Origin: Vibrio orientalis CIP 102891 = ATCC 33934
GTDB lineage: Bacteria; Pseudomonadota; Gammaproteobacteria; Enterobacterales; Vibrionaceae
Direction: 5' to 3'
DNA: 64,000 bases
Assembly (NCBI RefSeq): GCF_000176235.1
Contig: NZ_ACZV01000005.1
Location: 372,001-436,000, forward strand
Below are positions 1 through 9,142 of the stretch, piece after piece (within the stretch, counting starts at the first letter, position 1; the number at the start of each line of letters is the position of its first letter). A program made the position numbers and the translations under genes. The notes beneath the pieces were generated by a model, which was given only the letters and a program-made list of their open reading frames with translations, had not been told where the DNA came from and did not search any database.

Positions 1-138
1 GAAACAACGGTTGAGGCATTCGAAGTGCTTGCGAAGCACGACGAAGAGTACATGCCACCAGAAGTTGCTGAAGCGATGAAAAAAACGCATGAACCGCTTC
101 AATATACTGAACAACAAAAACAAGGAAGCGATCAATGA
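1..138 (+). CDS. ccmE: Cytochrome c maturation protein CcmE, C-terminal end only
   Basis: Only the last 45 codons are present; the gene begins before the window. The reading frame is open from base 1 to a TGA at 136-138, which overlaps the ATG of ccmF (ATGA). The tail has the motif [11 protein letters not shown] followed by a polar, Gln/Lys-rich end, as in the flexible C-terminus of CcmE, the periplasmic haem chaperone that receives haem from CcmC and passes it to CcmF/CcmH. The haem-binding histidine lies upstream and cannot be seen. The call rests on the tail motif and on the ccmF-ccmG-ccmH-ccmI genes directly after it. Confidence 0.85.
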   Translation, partial: ETTVEAFEVLAKHDEEYMPPEVAEAMKKTHEPLQYTEQQKQGSDQ

Positions 139-2093
139 TTGCTGAAATCGGTCACTTTGCACTGATCATCTCACTGGCATTTGCGGTACTGCTCAGTATC
201 TTGCCACTGGTTGGTGCATCGAAAAATAATACTCTTTTAATGAACAGCGCCAGACCTTTGTCTTGGGGTATGTTCCTCCTGCTACTATTGTCGTTTTGTA
301 TTCTGCTTTGGGCATTTTATACCAACGATTTTACCCTTAACTATGTAGCAAGTAACTCGAATAGCCAGTTGCCTTGGTACTATCGCTTAACGGCGGTTTG
401 GGGTGCGCACGAAGGTTCACTATTACTTTGGGTACTCATCCAAGCCGCGTGGACGGTTGCCGTTGCGATGTTTAGTCGCGGTATGCCACAAGAATCGGTT
501 GCACGTGTGTTAGCGGTCATGGGCATGATCACGGTGGGCTTCCTACTGTTTATCATTCTAACCTCTAACCCATTCTTACGTACGTTGCCGTATTTCCCGG
601 TTGATGGTCGTGACCTTAACCCGCTTCTACAAGATCCCGGGTTAATCATTCACCCACCTATGCTTTACATGGGTTACGTTGGTTTCTCTGTTGCGTTCTC
701 TTTTGCTATCGCGTCATTGATGACAGGTCGCCTTGATACCGCATGGGCTCGTTGGTCTCGTCCTTGGACAACAGCAGCATGGTTGTTCCTAACACTTGGT
801 ATCGCTCTAGGTTCATGGTGGGCTTACTACGAACTTGGCTGGGGTGGCTGGTGGTTCTGGGATCCAGTAGAAAACGCTTCGTTCATGCCTTGGCTTGCTG
901 GTACAGCATTGATGCACTCACTCGCCGTCACAGAAAAACGCGGCACGTTTAAAGCGTGGACGGTATTACTGGCGATCTCTGCATTCTCGTTAAGTCTACT
1001 GGGTACCTTCCTAGTTCGTTCTGGTATCTTGGTTTCGGTGCATGCGTTCGCATCGGATCCATCGCGAGGTATGTTTATCTTAGGCTTCCTCGTATTTGTT
1101 ATTGGTGGCTCACTGCTTCTGTTCGCCGTAAAAGGTGCATCAGTACGTGTCCGTGGTAACTTTGATCTGGTTTCTCGTGAAAACGCACTATTAGCTAACA
1201 ACGTTCTACTTATCGCGGCACTGGTTGTTGTTCTTGTGGGTACATTGCTACCACTCGTTCACAAACAAATTGGCTTAGGCTCAGTATCGATTGGTGCTCC
1301 GTTCTTTGACATGCTATTTGCTTGGTTGATGATTCCATTCTCATTCTTGCTTGGTATTGGTCCTCTGATTCGTTGGAAGCGTGATGACCTATCAAGCTTG
1401 AAAAAACCAATGCTGATTTCTGGTGTCGCATCACTGGTGCTTGCATTTGTTTTCACCACGCTACTGTCAGACTTCTTCTTAACCATGGCTTACATCGGTT
1501 GGGTAATGGCACTGTGGATCATCTTCATGCACGGTTTTGAACTGTACCAACGTGCGACACACCGTCACCCATTTATGGAAGGTGTGAAGAAACTTCAGCG
1601 TAGCCACTGGGCGATGATGATGGGCCATATTGGCTTAGCGGTATCTGTTATTGGTATCGCGATGGTGCAAAACTACAGCATTGAACGTGATGTGCGTTTA
1701 GCGCCGGGTGAGCATTTCCAAATTCAAGGTTATGACTTCTACTTTGAAGGTCTACGTGACAAAGATGGTCCTAACTATGATGGTTACATTGCGGACTTTG
1801 AAATTACTCATGATGGTAAATACATCAATACGCTTCATGCTGAAAAACGCTTCTATACCACAGCGCGTTCAATGATGACTGAAGCAGCGATTGATCGCGG
1901 ATTTACTCGCGACCTTTACATCGCAATGGGCGAACGCCTAGATGACAATAAGTCGTGGGCGGTACGTATTTACTACAAACCATTTGTTCGTTGGATTTGG
2001 GCTGGTTCGCTATTGATGGCTCTAGGTGGTGCAATCGCAATTAGCGATAAACGTTACCGCTTCAGAAAGAGCACCAAGAAGCAGGAGGCATAA
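135..2093 (+). CDS. ccmF: Cytochrome c haem lyase subunit CcmF
   Basis: This 652-residue inner-membrane protein has many hydrophobic segments. Its tryptophan-rich haem-handling motif [20 protein letters not shown] lies at about residues 235-255, the family signature (WWD domain). With CcmH and CcmG it ligates haem delivered by CcmE to apocytochromes c in the periplasm. The length matches the family (about 650). The gene overlaps ccmE by 4 bases and its stop overlaps the start of the next gene by one base, so translation is probably coupled along the operon. Nothing is missing or broken. Confidence 0.97.
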   Translation: MIAEIGHFALIISLAFAVLLSILPLVGASKNNTLLMNSARPLSWGMFLLLLLSFCILLWAFYTNDFTLNYVASNSNSQLPWYYRLTAVWGAHEGSLLLWVLIQAAWTVAVAMFSRGMPQESVARVLAVMGMITVGFLLFIILTSNPFLRTLPYFPVDGRDLNPLLQDPGLIIHPPMLYMGYVGFSVAFSFAIASLMTGRLDTAWARWSRPWTTAAWLFLTLGIALGSWWAYYELGWGGWWFWDPVENASFMPWLAGTALMHSLAVTEKRGTFKAWTVLLAISAFSLSLLGTFLVRSGILVSVHAFASDPSRGMFILGFLVFVIGGSLLLFAVKGASVRVRGNFDLVSRENALLANNVLLIAALVVVLVGTLLPLVHKQIGLGSVSIGAPFFDMLFAWLMIPFSFLLGIGPLIRWKRDDLSSLKKPMLISGVASLVLAFVFTTLLSDFFLTMAYIGWVMALWIIFMHGFELYQRATHRHPFMEGVKKLQRSHWAMMMGHIGLAVSVIGIAMVQNYSIERDVRLAPGEHFQIQGYDFYFEGLRDKDGPNYDGYIADFEITHDGKYINTLHAEKRFYTTARSMMTEAAIDRGFTRDLYIAMGERLDDNKSWAVRIYYKPFVRWIWAGSLLMALGGAIAISDKRYRFRKSTKKQEA

Positions 2094-2647
2094 TGAATAA
2101 GAAACTATTGTTTATTCCCCTAGTGGCATTCTTAGGCTTGGTGGCAGTTTTTGCCACCCAGCTAGTGAAAAACCAACATGGTGATGATCCAACCAAACTA
2201 GAATCTGTTTTGGTTGGTAAGGCAGTGCCAGAGTTCCGTCTTGAAGACCTAGCTGAACCGGGCAAACTTTATGACCAAGCGATCTTTAAAGGTGAGCCTT
2301 TACTGTTAAACGTTTGGGCAACTTGGTGTCCGACTTGTTACGCAGAGCACCAGTACCTAAATGAATTAGCTTCGCAAGGCGTTAAGATCATTGGTATGAA
2401 CTACAAAGATGATCGTGAAAAAGCGGTTGGCTGGCTCAACGACTTAGGTAATCCGTACCTAATCAGCTTGTTTGATGGTAACGGTATGCTTGGTCTAGAT
2501 TTAGGCGTCTATGGCGCACCTGAAACCTTCCTGATTGACGCGAATGGCGTTATTCGTTACCGCCATGTAGGCGATGTGAATACACGTAATTGGAGCGAAA
2601 AGCTCAAGCCAATGTATGAAGAGCTTATTGCGGAGGCGAAACAATGA
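2093..2647 (+). CDS. ccmG: Thiol:disulfide interchange protein CcmG (DsbE)
   Basis: The 184-residue protein has one N-terminal membrane anchor (residues about 4-24) and a periplasmic thioredoxin fold. The active site is in NVWATWCPTC, a CPTC redox pair typical of CcmG/DsbE, followed by the cis-proline region GVYGAPETFLID. It keeps the CXXCH thiols of apocytochrome c and of CcmH reduced using electrons from DsbD. The start overlaps the ccmF stop by one base (TAATG), and the end overlaps ccmH by four bases. Confidence 0.96.
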   Translation: MNKKLLFIPLVAFLGLVAVFATQLVKNQHGDDPTKLESVLVGKAVPEFRLEDLAEPGKLYDQAIFKGEPLLLNVWATWCPTCYAEHQYLNELASQGVKIIGMNYKDDREKAVGWLNDLGNPYLISLFDGNGMLGLDLGVYGAPETFLIDANGVIRYRHVGDVNTRNWSEKLKPMYEELIAEAKQ

Positions 2648-3129
2648 AGAAGTGGATCCTCGCATTAGTTGCGTGTTTGACTTTCTCAATGACGGCTTAC
2701 GCTACGATCGAAATCTATGAGTTTGATAACCTTGAGCAAGAGCATCAATTCAAAGAGTTAGGCAATACGCTTCGCTGTCCAAAATGTCAGAACAACACCA
2801 TTGCCGATTCGAACGCTGAACTCGCGGTCGACCTGCGTCATAAAGTGTATGAGATGACCAAAGAAGGTAAGTCTAAGCAAGAGATCGTTGATTACATGAT
2901 CGCTCGCTATGGTAACTTCGTGACTTATAACCCGCCGTTTACTATTGCAACCTCAATCCTCTGGCTTGGGCCAATTGCGGTTGTCTTATTTGGTTTCGGT
3001 TTGATCATCGTTCGCAGTCGCAAGCCGAAGGCAGTGAAAGAGCAAAATGATCAAGAGTGGGACTCTGACAAAGAAGCGCGCCTTAAAGCACTTCTTGATG
3101 AAGAAAAGAATGATGGAGACAAGCAGTAA
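2644..3129 (+). CDS. ccmH: Cytochrome c maturation protein CcmH (short form)
   Basis: This is a 161-residue protein with a signal peptide (residues 1-20), a periplasmic three-helix domain carrying the redox motif LRCPKCQN at about residues 43-50, and a transmembrane segment at about 98-120. CcmH binds apocytochrome c through its CXXC and works with CcmF. In Escherichia coli CcmH is fused to the TPR protein CcmI; here they are separate genes overlapping by one base, as is usual in Vibrio. A short charged cytoplasmic tail follows the membrane segment. Confidence 0.95.
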   Translation: MKKWILALVACLTFSMTAYATIEIYEFDNLEQEHQFKELGNTLRCPKCQNNTIADSNAELAVDLRHKVYEMTKEGKSKQEIVDYMIARYGNFVTYNPPFTIATSILWLGPIAVVLFGFGLIIVRSRKPKAVKEQNDQEWDSDKEARLKALLDEEKNDGDKQ

Positions 3130-4346
3130 TGACACTATTTTGGATAGCCTCAGTCATTCTTATCGCAATCAGTATTTTGCTAATTGCACTGCCGTTTATT
3201 AAGAAGAAGTCAAACAACGACGAGCAACTTCGAGACGAACTCAACAAGGCGTTCTACAAAGATCGTTTATCTGAGCTTGAAGAAGAAGCCGATGAAGGCT
3301 TAGTTGAAAACCAACAAGACTTGATCGAGGACCTGAAGCAGTCGTTGCTTGATGACATTCCGGCTGATGAGAAGAAACACGATGAGAGCAATACCTCAGC
3401 GCTTGCTGTCATCATTCCATCTGCATTGCTAGTCATTGGCCTTTCTTACGGTCTTTACTTCAAATTTGGTGCATCAGATGACGTTCAGCAATGGCAAGAA
3501 GTAAGTGCTAACCTTCCTGCGCTGTCAAAAAAACTGATGTCTCCTGAAGGAGCTGAATTAAGTGAAGACGAAATGAGCGACCTGTCACTGGCACTTCGCA
3601 CACGTCTACACTACCAACCTGACGATTCAACAGGCTGGCTATTGTTAGGTCGTATCGCACTTGCGAACCGTACAATCGACACAGCAATTGGTGCAATGAA
3701 AAAAGCATACAATCTTGAGTCAGATAACCCAGACGTTATGTTAGGTTACGCTCAGGCGTTGATGCTGTCGCAAGACGATGTCGATCAAGATAAAGCGCGT
3801 CGCCTGTTAGGTAAGCTAGTTCAAGATGACTACGTTGATCTACGCGTCTTCTCTTTACTGGCATTTGATGCTTATGAGCGTAAAGACTACCCTGCAGCGG
3901 TTCGTTACTGGAGTATTATGCAGCAGATGATTGGCCCGAAAGATTCTCGCTATGAAATGCTGTCTCGCAGTATTGAAAACGCGCAGAAGCAGATGGGTCA
4001 ACAAGTTGGCACAGGTAAATCAGTGGCTATTACGATTAACGTTGGCGAGCAAGTGAATGCTGATCCTAACGCGTCACTCATCGTTTCCGTTCACACAGCA
4101 GACGGTTCTCCGATGCCGGTAGCCGCAGCCCGTTTCCCACTTGGTAGTTTCCCAAGAACGGTGGTTCTTGATGATGGTAATAGCATGCTGCAAGATCGTA
4201 AGCTATCATCTCTTGATTCATTAATGGTTCGTGTCCGCATTGATAGCGACGGTAATGTTGCGACTAAGGATGGGGACTGGTTTGGTGAGAGCGAAGCCGT
4301 TAAAATGGGTGAACCAGTTGAAGTTATGATTAATAATCAGTATTAA
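3129..4346 (+). CDS. ccmI: Cytochrome c maturation protein CcmI (TPR apocytochrome chaperone)
   Basis: The 405-residue protein has two membrane segments (about 4-23 and 94-113) separated by an acidic, coiled-coil-like cytoplasmic loop, then a periplasmic part with TPR repeats (about 150-270) and a C-terminal beta-rich domain. CcmI binds the C-terminal helix of apocytochromes and hands them to CcmF/CcmH. It is the last gene of the ccm operon; a strong terminator follows 25 bases after the stop. Confidence 0.93.
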   Translation: MTLFWIASVILIAISILLIALPFIKKKSNNDEQLRDELNKAFYKDRLSELEEEADEGLVENQQDLIEDLKQSLLDDIPADEKKHDESNTSALAVIIPSALLVIGLSYGLYFKFGASDDVQQWQEVSANLPALSKKLMSPEGAELSEDEMSDLSLALRTRLHYQPDDSTGWLLLGRIALANRTIDTAIGAMKKAYNLESDNPDVMLGYAQALMLSQDDVDQDKARRLLGKLVQDDYVDLRVFSLLAFDAYERKDYPAAVRYWSIMQQMIGPKDSRYEMLSRSIENAQKQMGQQVGTGKSVAITINVGEQVNADPNASLIVSVHTADGSPMPVAAARFPLGSFPRTVVLDDGNSMLQDRKLSSLDSLMVRVRIDSDGNVATKDGDWFGESEAVKMGEPVEVMINNQY

Positions 4347-4371
4347 TAGCTACTGTTTATAGATCGACGAA

Positions 4372-4397
4372 GGCCGGTGGAAACACCGGCCTTTTTT
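4372..4397 (+). terminator. Rho-independent terminator after ccmI
   Basis: The 8-bp stem GGCCGGTG/CACCGGCC (4372-4379 and 4384-4391) closes a GAAA loop and is followed by six T. It ends the ccm operon and lies just before mlaA, so mlaA needs its own promoter or some read-through. Confidence 0.92.
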
Positions 4398-4412
4398 ATG
4401 GAAATTATAATA

Positions 4413-5171
4413 ATGAATAAGATAAAGCCGCAGTTAGGGATGTTACTGTGCTCTGCTCTTCTAATCACTGGGTGTGCGTCAGCGCCGAGTGAAGAGCCAT
4501 TGGCAGGGGAGCCGCAAGTCTATGACCCTTTTGAGAGCTTTAACCGCTCGATGTGGACAATCAACTACGATTATTTAGACCCATACTTAGTTAAACCCGT
4601 TTCCTTGGCGTATGTGGATTATGTCCCTGTGCCTATTCGTAGTGGAATTGCAAACTTCCTAGGTAACTTGGATGAACCATCGAGCATGATCAATAATTTA
4701 GTCATGGGCAATGGCGATAAAGCGCTCGATCACTTTAACCGTTTTTGGATTAATACCACGTTGGGCTTAGGTGGTTTAATTGACGTAGCTTCAGAAGCAG
4801 GCATTACTGATCATAATGAAAAGGCGTTTAGTGACGCGATAGGTCATTATGGAGTAGGGAATGGGCCGTATGTGATGGTTCCGGCTTATGGCCCTTGGAC
4901 TGTCAGAGAATCGGCTGACATAGTTGACGGTATGTACGTTCCTTTGTCTTACCTTAACATCTGGGCAGGGTTAGGTAAGTGGGCGCTTGAAGGCTTAGAG
5001 AGTCGCGCTGTGTTAGCGAAGCAAGAGTCATTACTCGATGACTCACCCGATCCATATGCATTAGTGCGTGATGTTTACGTTCAACGCCAAGACTTTAAGG
5101 CAGAGATTGAAACGGAAGACTATGATGCAGAAGAAGAAGCCTACCTAGATGAATATCTAGAAGACTTTTAA
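4413..5171 (+). CDS. mlaA: Phospholipid-binding lipoprotein MlaA (VacJ)
   Basis: This is an outer-membrane lipoprotein of 252 residues. It starts MNKIKPQLGMLLCSALLITGC, with lipobox LITGC. The mature part has the VacJ family blocks YDPFESFNRSMWTINY and the conserved NTTLGLGGLIDVA and GPYVMVPAYGP stretches. MlaA removes surface-exposed phospholipids from the outer leaflet with OmpC and passes them to MlaC and the MlaFEDB transporter. Longer upstream starts (4377, 4398) would lie in or against the terminator hairpin; ATG 4413 gives a normal signal peptide. The tail is acidic. Confidence 0.94.
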   Translation: MNKIKPQLGMLLCSALLITGCASAPSEEPLAGEPQVYDPFESFNRSMWTINYDYLDPYLVKPVSLAYVDYVPVPIRSGIANFLGNLDEPSSMINNLVMGNGDKALDHFNRFWINTTLGLGGLIDVASEAGITDHNEKAFSDAIGHYGVGNGPYVMVPAYGPWTVRESADIVDGMYVPLSYLNIWAGLGKWALEGLESRAVLAKQESLLDDSPDPYALVRDVYVQRQDFKAEIETEDYDAEEEAYLDEYLEDF

Positions 5172-5191
5172 GCGCTTATTATTACAGATAG

Positions 5192-5223
5192 AAAAAAGGC
5201 TTGGTGTGAACCAAGCCTTTTGT
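5192..5223. terminator. Bidirectional terminator between mlaA and fadL
   Basis: The stem AAAGGCTTGGT/ACCAAGCCTTT (5195-5205 and 5210-5220) has a GTGA loop, with an A-run on one side and T-rich sequence on the other. It can serve the rightward mlaA and the leftward fadL, which converge here. Confidence 0.88.
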
Positions 5224-5247
5224 GTTTTTAGCGTTGCTAAATTGGTC

Positions 5248-6519
5248 TTAGAACGTGTAGTTCGCTTGTACACCGATTAGCCAAATGCTACCTGTTACTT
5301 CGCCTTCGAAGCTACCGCCAGCGAGATCAGCTGCGGTATCTGATTCGTGCATTTTTGCGTCTTTAGCCAAGATGTAGGTAAAGCCAGCATCAAAGTTAAG
5401 TTGCTCAGACCACTGGTAACCAGCACCTACGCTCAACCATGTACGGTCAGTTTCTGGAATAGTTGCTGTACGATGCTCTTCGCTCACGGCTGACTCATCG
5501 TATGCTAGACCAGTACGTAGCGTTAGCTTAGCGTCAACTTGGTAAGTTGCGCCAATTGCGTAGCGCATATTGTCTTCCCAGTTTTCTTCTTTGATAAGGC
5601 TAGAGTCTTCGCCTGGGAAGTCAGCAACTAGCTTTTCAAAGCTGCTCCAGTCAGTCCAGTTGATGCTTGTATGAACCGCCAGCTTGTCATTTAGTTGGTG
5701 GTATGTCGCAAGCTCTGCTGTTGCAGGTAGTGCTAGGTTCATAGAACCAGCTTTCTTAGCCATTGGGTTCGCTGGGTTAAAACCAAAGCCGTTAGCGTGG
5801 CCTTCTAAAGTTAGGTCTACTTCAGATTTGTAAGTGAAGCCTACTCGGTTTGATTCATTGATTTGCCAAGCTGTACCTGCTTGCCATGCCCAAGCGGTAT
5901 CATCACCTTCCATGTATTTTAGAGTCGTACCTGCTGGAAGTACTGCGCTTTGAGGTGAAGCAACTGCACCAAAGCTTCCTTCAGCGTCGATGTAACGAAC
6001 GCCAGCACCGATACTTACTGCTTCAGTTAGCTGGTAAGCAGCATTTAGGTTTGCTTCTACTGAGTAAACACTCGCTTCGTTACCGTGGTTTGCACCTGCA
6101 AAGTCTTTGCCTAGTGATGTTTCCATGCCGTAGTTAGTACCAAGAGCAAAGCCTAGTGCAAATTTGTCGTTGTACTTATGTGAAACATAGAAGTTAGGGA
6201 TAACTGCATCGTGTGCGAAATCTTTTGAGTTAGCTGGCAACTCAGCAGGACCGTAGCTGCTAGTACCGTTAACATCTACATTAGGATCTACATAGATAGC
6301 GCCTACTGAAATCTGCGTACCTTCTAGGTAAGTCAGCATTGCAGGGTTGCGCCATTGTGCACCTGCATTGTCAGCCATTGCTGCTTCACCAGCGTATGCG
6401 CGGCCTAGGCCTGTTGCAGAGTATTCTGCTAATTGGAAACCAGCTGCGTTTACTGTCGCTGACGTTGCCACTAGTCCACATGCCACTGCTAGTGAAAGGA
6501 GAGTCTTATTCGTTTTCAT
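5248..6519 (-). CDS. fadL: Long-chain fatty acid outer-membrane transporter FadL (copy 1)
   Basis: The 423-residue protein has a signal peptide cleaved after about residue 25 (VNAAG). The mature N-terminus FQLAEYSATGLGRAYAGEAA is the FadL plug/hatch signature containing the NPA-type motif (WRNPAMLTYL), and a 14-strand barrel ends in aromatic VQANYTF. FadL-type porins bring long-chain fatty acids across the outer membrane. It lies in tandem with a second FadL (6840-8147) and close to fadIJ. The two proteins share the same layout but differ clearly in sequence, so they are old paralogues and not a recent duplication. Confidence 0.93.
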   Translation of the reverse strand: MKTNKTLLSLAVACGLVATSATVNAAGFQLAEYSATGLGRAYAGEAAMADNAGAQWRNPAMLTYLEGTQISVGAIYVDPNVDVNGTSSYGPAELPANSKDFAHDAVIPNFYVSHKYNDKFALGFALGTNYGMETSLGKDFAGANHGNEASVYSVEANLNAAYQLTEAVSIGAGVRYIDAEGSFGAVASPQSAVLPAGTTLKYMEGDDTAWAWQAGTAWQINESNRVGFTYKSEVDLTLEGHANGFGFNPANPMAKKAGSMNLALPATAELATYHQLNDKLAVHTSINWTDWSSFEKLVADFPGEDSSLIKEENWEDNMRYAIGATYQVDAKLTLRTGLAYDESAVSEEHRTATIPETDRTWLSVGAGYQWSEQLNFDAGFTYILAKDAKMHESDTAADLAGGSFEGEVTGSIWLIGVQANYTF

Positions 6520-6789
6520 TGTAATGTTCGCTGAGATTGAGAGTTATCAGTCGGGGGATGATAAGTTTAGAGTCATTACTTTAAAAATAAAAAACAGTGT
6601 ATTTAGTGTCTTTGGAGCTTAATGTTTCATAAGCGCAAATTCGTAGTGATTAATATTGCTTGTTAACGGTTTGTTTCTTCGTTTCAGCGAACACCTGTAG
6701 TGCATTGAAACGTTTTACGTATACAGTTGTACGCTTAAATCGGAAAGGCGGCGGAAGGAAGTCACGTAGAATGAGTGAGTTACGGGCAA
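6520..6789. other. Upstream region of fadL copy 1, no gene
   Basis: This is about 270 bases between the two fadL genes. It should hold the leftward promoter of the 5248-6519 gene. An AT-rich stretch at about 6578-6600 (ACTTTAAAAATAAAAAAC) could be an UP-like element. I see no convincing FadR operator, unlike the fadIJ and second fadL upstream regions. A rightward 70-codon frame here has no homology I recognise. Confidence 0.5.
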
Positions 6790-6817
6790 TAAAAAGGGCC
6801 AGTAAAAACTGGCCCTT
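6789..6817 (-). terminator. Terminator after fadL copy 2
   Basis: The 10-bp stem AAGGGCCAGT/ACTGGCCCTT (6794-6803 and 6808-6817) has an AAAA loop. Read leftward it is followed by TTTTTATT. It separates the two fadL genes into separate transcription units. Confidence 0.9.
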
Positions 6818-6839
6818 GGAATCAAAGTGTAAGCTTAGC

Positions 6840-8147
6840 TTAGAAGCTGCGGCTGTACTGAAGACCCATTAGGATAGCATCTGCGTGTGTAGTACCAGAT
6901 ACATTTGTAAATGCGTAGCCAGTAGGGCTAGTTGTGCTAGGCAGAACTAAAGACTCGTTTACGTCCGTATCTTTACCCATTAGGTAGGTAAAGCCAAAGT
7001 CGATGTTTGACGCGCTATCGATGTGGTAAGTAAAGCCAGCAGAGAACCATTGACGATCTGAGTCAGGTACTGAGATAGATGTTAGGCTGTCTTGAGCACT
7101 TGTGTCGTACATGTAACCAGTACGTAGTGTCCAATCATTGTTTAGGTAGTAAGTACCACCGATCGCGTAACGCCATCCGTCTTGCCACTTGTAGTCTTTC
7201 TGATACGTAGAGCTTGCAGCGCCAAGTTGCGATTGTGACGGATCTAAGTTTTCGAAGTCAATTGTATCCATTGAGCTCCAGCCAATCCATTGAACACTGT
7301 AGTGAACTGCGAACTTAGTGTCTTCAATTTTATGGAAGCCTGAGAACTCAGCCATATCAGGTAGTGGTAGTGTTACTTTTTGTCCCGCATCGTCATCTGC
7401 AGTGAACTCAGGGCTGTAGCGGTAAGATAGACCGAAACGGTTGTTTTCATCTAGTTCGTAAACAGAGCCTAGGTTAAAGCCAACTGCCCAACCGTCTGCT
7501 TTATCTACATTTAGAAGGTAAGCCGCACTGTTTGTGCTTGGTACAGCTCGTTTGAATGTACCTTGACCGTAGATTAGGTCTAGACCTGCACCGAAGCTTA
7601 GCTGCTCGTTTACGCGGTAAGAACCAGCAAGACCTAGGTTAAAGCTTTTAACGTCAGTTAGACCGCCATATTCAGAAGCTACGTAGTTATCATCAAATTC
7701 AGTTTTTGTACCGAAGTTTGAGTATGCGTTAACACCCCATGCAAACTTGTCGTTTACAGGCACGATTAGGTGGATATTTGGTGCAATTGAAGTGTCGCCT
7801 GCATCGTCATAGTTAGCACTTGTTGAAGATACTGGAGTTGACTGGCCATTTGCAGGGTTGTAAACACCGCTAGAGTATGTTGCATCTTTAACTTCAATCA
7901 TTGAAGTAATGCTTTCGAAACCTAGAGATAGCTCCATCTTGTCGAAAAGAGCCATAGCTGCTGGGTTACGAGCCATAACAGCTGCGTTATCAGCGATTAC
8001 TGCATCACCGGCGAAAGCGCGGCCGATACCAGTTGCTGATTGTGCGTTAAGCTGGAAGCCGGCAGAGAGAGCTGGCTGCGAAGCGATAGTTGCGGTTGCG
8101 ATAGTCACTGCTAATAGTGATTTTTTAAACAGACGCGTGTTGTTCAT
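6840..8147 (-). CDS. fadL: Long-chain fatty acid outer-membrane transporter FadL (copy 2)
   Basis: The 435-residue FadL-family porin has a signal peptide (ending near SQPALSAG), the N-terminal hatch motif FQLNAQSATGIGRAFAGDAV, the conserved ARNPAAMALF, and a barrel ending in GLQYSRSF with the terminal Phe expected for BAM-dependent insertion. Its role is uptake of long-chain fatty acids or similar hydrophobic compounds. Its promoter region carries a weak FadR-like site (8241-8256), so it may be under the same repressor as fadIJ. Which paralogue takes which substrate cannot be told from sequence. Confidence 0.93.
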   Translation of the reverse strand: MNNTRLFKKSLLAVTIATATIASQPALSAGFQLNAQSATGIGRAFAGDAVIADNAAVMARNPAAMALFDKMELSLGFESITSMIEVKDATYSSGVYNPANGQSTPVSSTSANYDDAGDTSIAPNIHLIVPVNDKFAWGVNAYSNFGTKTEFDDNYVASEYGGLTDVKSFNLGLAGSYRVNEQLSFGAGLDLIYGQGTFKRAVPSTNSAAYLLNVDKADGWAVGFNLGSVYELDENNRFGLSYRYSPEFTADDDAGQKVTLPLPDMAEFSGFHKIEDTKFAVHYSVQWIGWSSMDTIDFENLDPSQSQLGAASSTYQKDYKWQDGWRYAIGGTYYLNNDWTLRTGYMYDTSAQDSLTSISVPDSDRQWFSAGFTYHIDSASNIDFGFTYLMGKDTDVNESLVLPSTTSPTGYAFTNVSGTTHADAILMGLQYSRSF

Positions 8148-8228
8148 TGTTGCTTTTTCCTTTTCTCTTCGCCTCTTCTGGGCGATATTATTTGAGCAAA
8201 AGCTCAGTGGTGGCTGATACTAGACCCA

Positions 8229-8257
8229 AGTATAAGATATAGAAATCCGACCATTGC
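8229..8257 (-). promoter_or_regulatory. Possible promoter with FadR-like site for fadL copy 2
   Basis: Read leftward, TATACT (8229-8234) is a good -10. The sequence CAATGGTCGGATTTCT (8241-8256) sits in the spacer/-35 region. Its core TGGTCGGA agrees with the left and central part of the FadR consensus (TGGTCNGACC), while the right half is degenerate. The -35 is poor, which would suit an activated or tightly repressed promoter. Confidence 0.35.
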
Positions 8258-8351
8258 CAATTTGGACGATAAAATTATGAAAATGGCGTGTATCTGGCAG
8301 GATTGTGCTGGAAAAAGCATCTTTTTAGAGTTAAGACTCTACTTTTTATCT

Positions 8352-8384
8352 AAAAAAATGGCTTAGACGGAATATCTAAGCCAT
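8352..8384 (-). terminator. Terminator after the sigma factor/DUF3379 pair
   Basis: The 10-bp stem ATGGCTTAGA/TCTAAGCCAT (8358-8367 and 8375-8384) is followed leftward by seven T. It lies 30 bases beyond the stop of the leftward DUF3379 gene. Confidence 0.88.
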
Positions 8385-8413
8385 GAACTGGATCACAAAA
8401 TGTTGCTTTTTTG

Positions 8414-9142
8414 TTAATTTAGAGGTTTGATGATATTTGCCAGATTTTTCGCGATTTTCGCCACATCTTCTCCCTCCTCACCGACAAGGATTAAGCTGGT
8501 ATTCCCCATCGGTTCGATAATCCCTGCCATACCATCTTTATTAAAGTCGGTGGCGTGCTCACTTGGAATGCCGGTAAAGAACAGGGTAACTTTGCCTTTT
8601 TCACCTTGGAAAACCATGTGCATCGCATTGGATTTACCAAATCCGCAGTGATTTAAGTAATAGACATGGTAAGGAAAACTTTGTGAAAACTCATGGTCAA
8701 ACGGCACCATCTTGGCGTTGATTTGCGAAGACTTAACTTGTTCATCAAGCTGCTCGACAAATGGCTTCTCTTCTACCACATGCTTCATTGCGGTGCTCGC
8801 TAGGCCTGCTTGGGCAGGAGAGACAACAATTTTGCCCCAGTTAATCTGGCCAATCAGTAAACCTGCGACAAAGGCGACCGATGCGGCCATTGCCATGGCT
8901 CGACGAGCAAAGGTCGGTCGTACAACGTTATTTTCGACAGACGAAGTTTGGTTAAACAGGATACGGTCGGCGAGATCATCAGGGACATCGACAGCCATTG
9001 CTTGAGCGATTTGCTTATCAAGATCCAGAATCTCATCAGCAAATTGACTGTTCTTGTCGCTGCTTCTGATTGCGGCATTGATTTCGCTGTCGCGCTGTTT
9101 AGGGTCGGACATAATGCGTCGACGGAACTCTAATTCATCCAT
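8414..9142 (-). CDS. DUF3379-type membrane protein, probable anti-sigma partner
   Basis: This is a 242-residue protein. Residues 1-80 are charged and helical (cytoplasmic), about 85-105 form one membrane segment (AMAASVAFVAGLLIG), and the remaining 135 residues would be periplasmic. The gene overlaps the ECF sigma factor gene before it by 8 bases, and the layout matches a membrane anti-sigma factor. I see no HXXXCXXC zinc anti-sigma motif, so if it restrains the sigma factor it does so differently from the ZAS class. The family name is from recall of Vibrio annotations; the anti-sigma role is inference from position and topology. Confidence 0.75.
   Translation of the reverse strand: MDELEFRRRIMSDPKQRDSEINAAIRSSDKNSQFADEILDLDKQIAQAMAVDVPDDLADRILFNQTSSVENNVVRPTFARRAMAMAASVAFVAGLLIGQINWGKIVVSPAQAGLASTAMKHVVEEKPFVEQLDEQVKSSQINAKMVPFDHEFSQSFPYHVYYLNHCGFGKSNAMHMVFQGEKGKVTLFFTGIPSEHATDFNKDGMAGIIEPMGNTSLILVGEEGEDVAKIAKNLANIIKPLN

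Noticed and set aside
827..1201. Open frame of 124 codons opposite ccmF
   Set aside because: Antisense shadow of a strongly conserved membrane protein gene; no ribosome site and no recognisable protein pattern.
5248..8147. Recent tandem duplication of fadL
   Set aside because: The two proteins differ in length and in most loops and have separate terminators; they are old paralogues.
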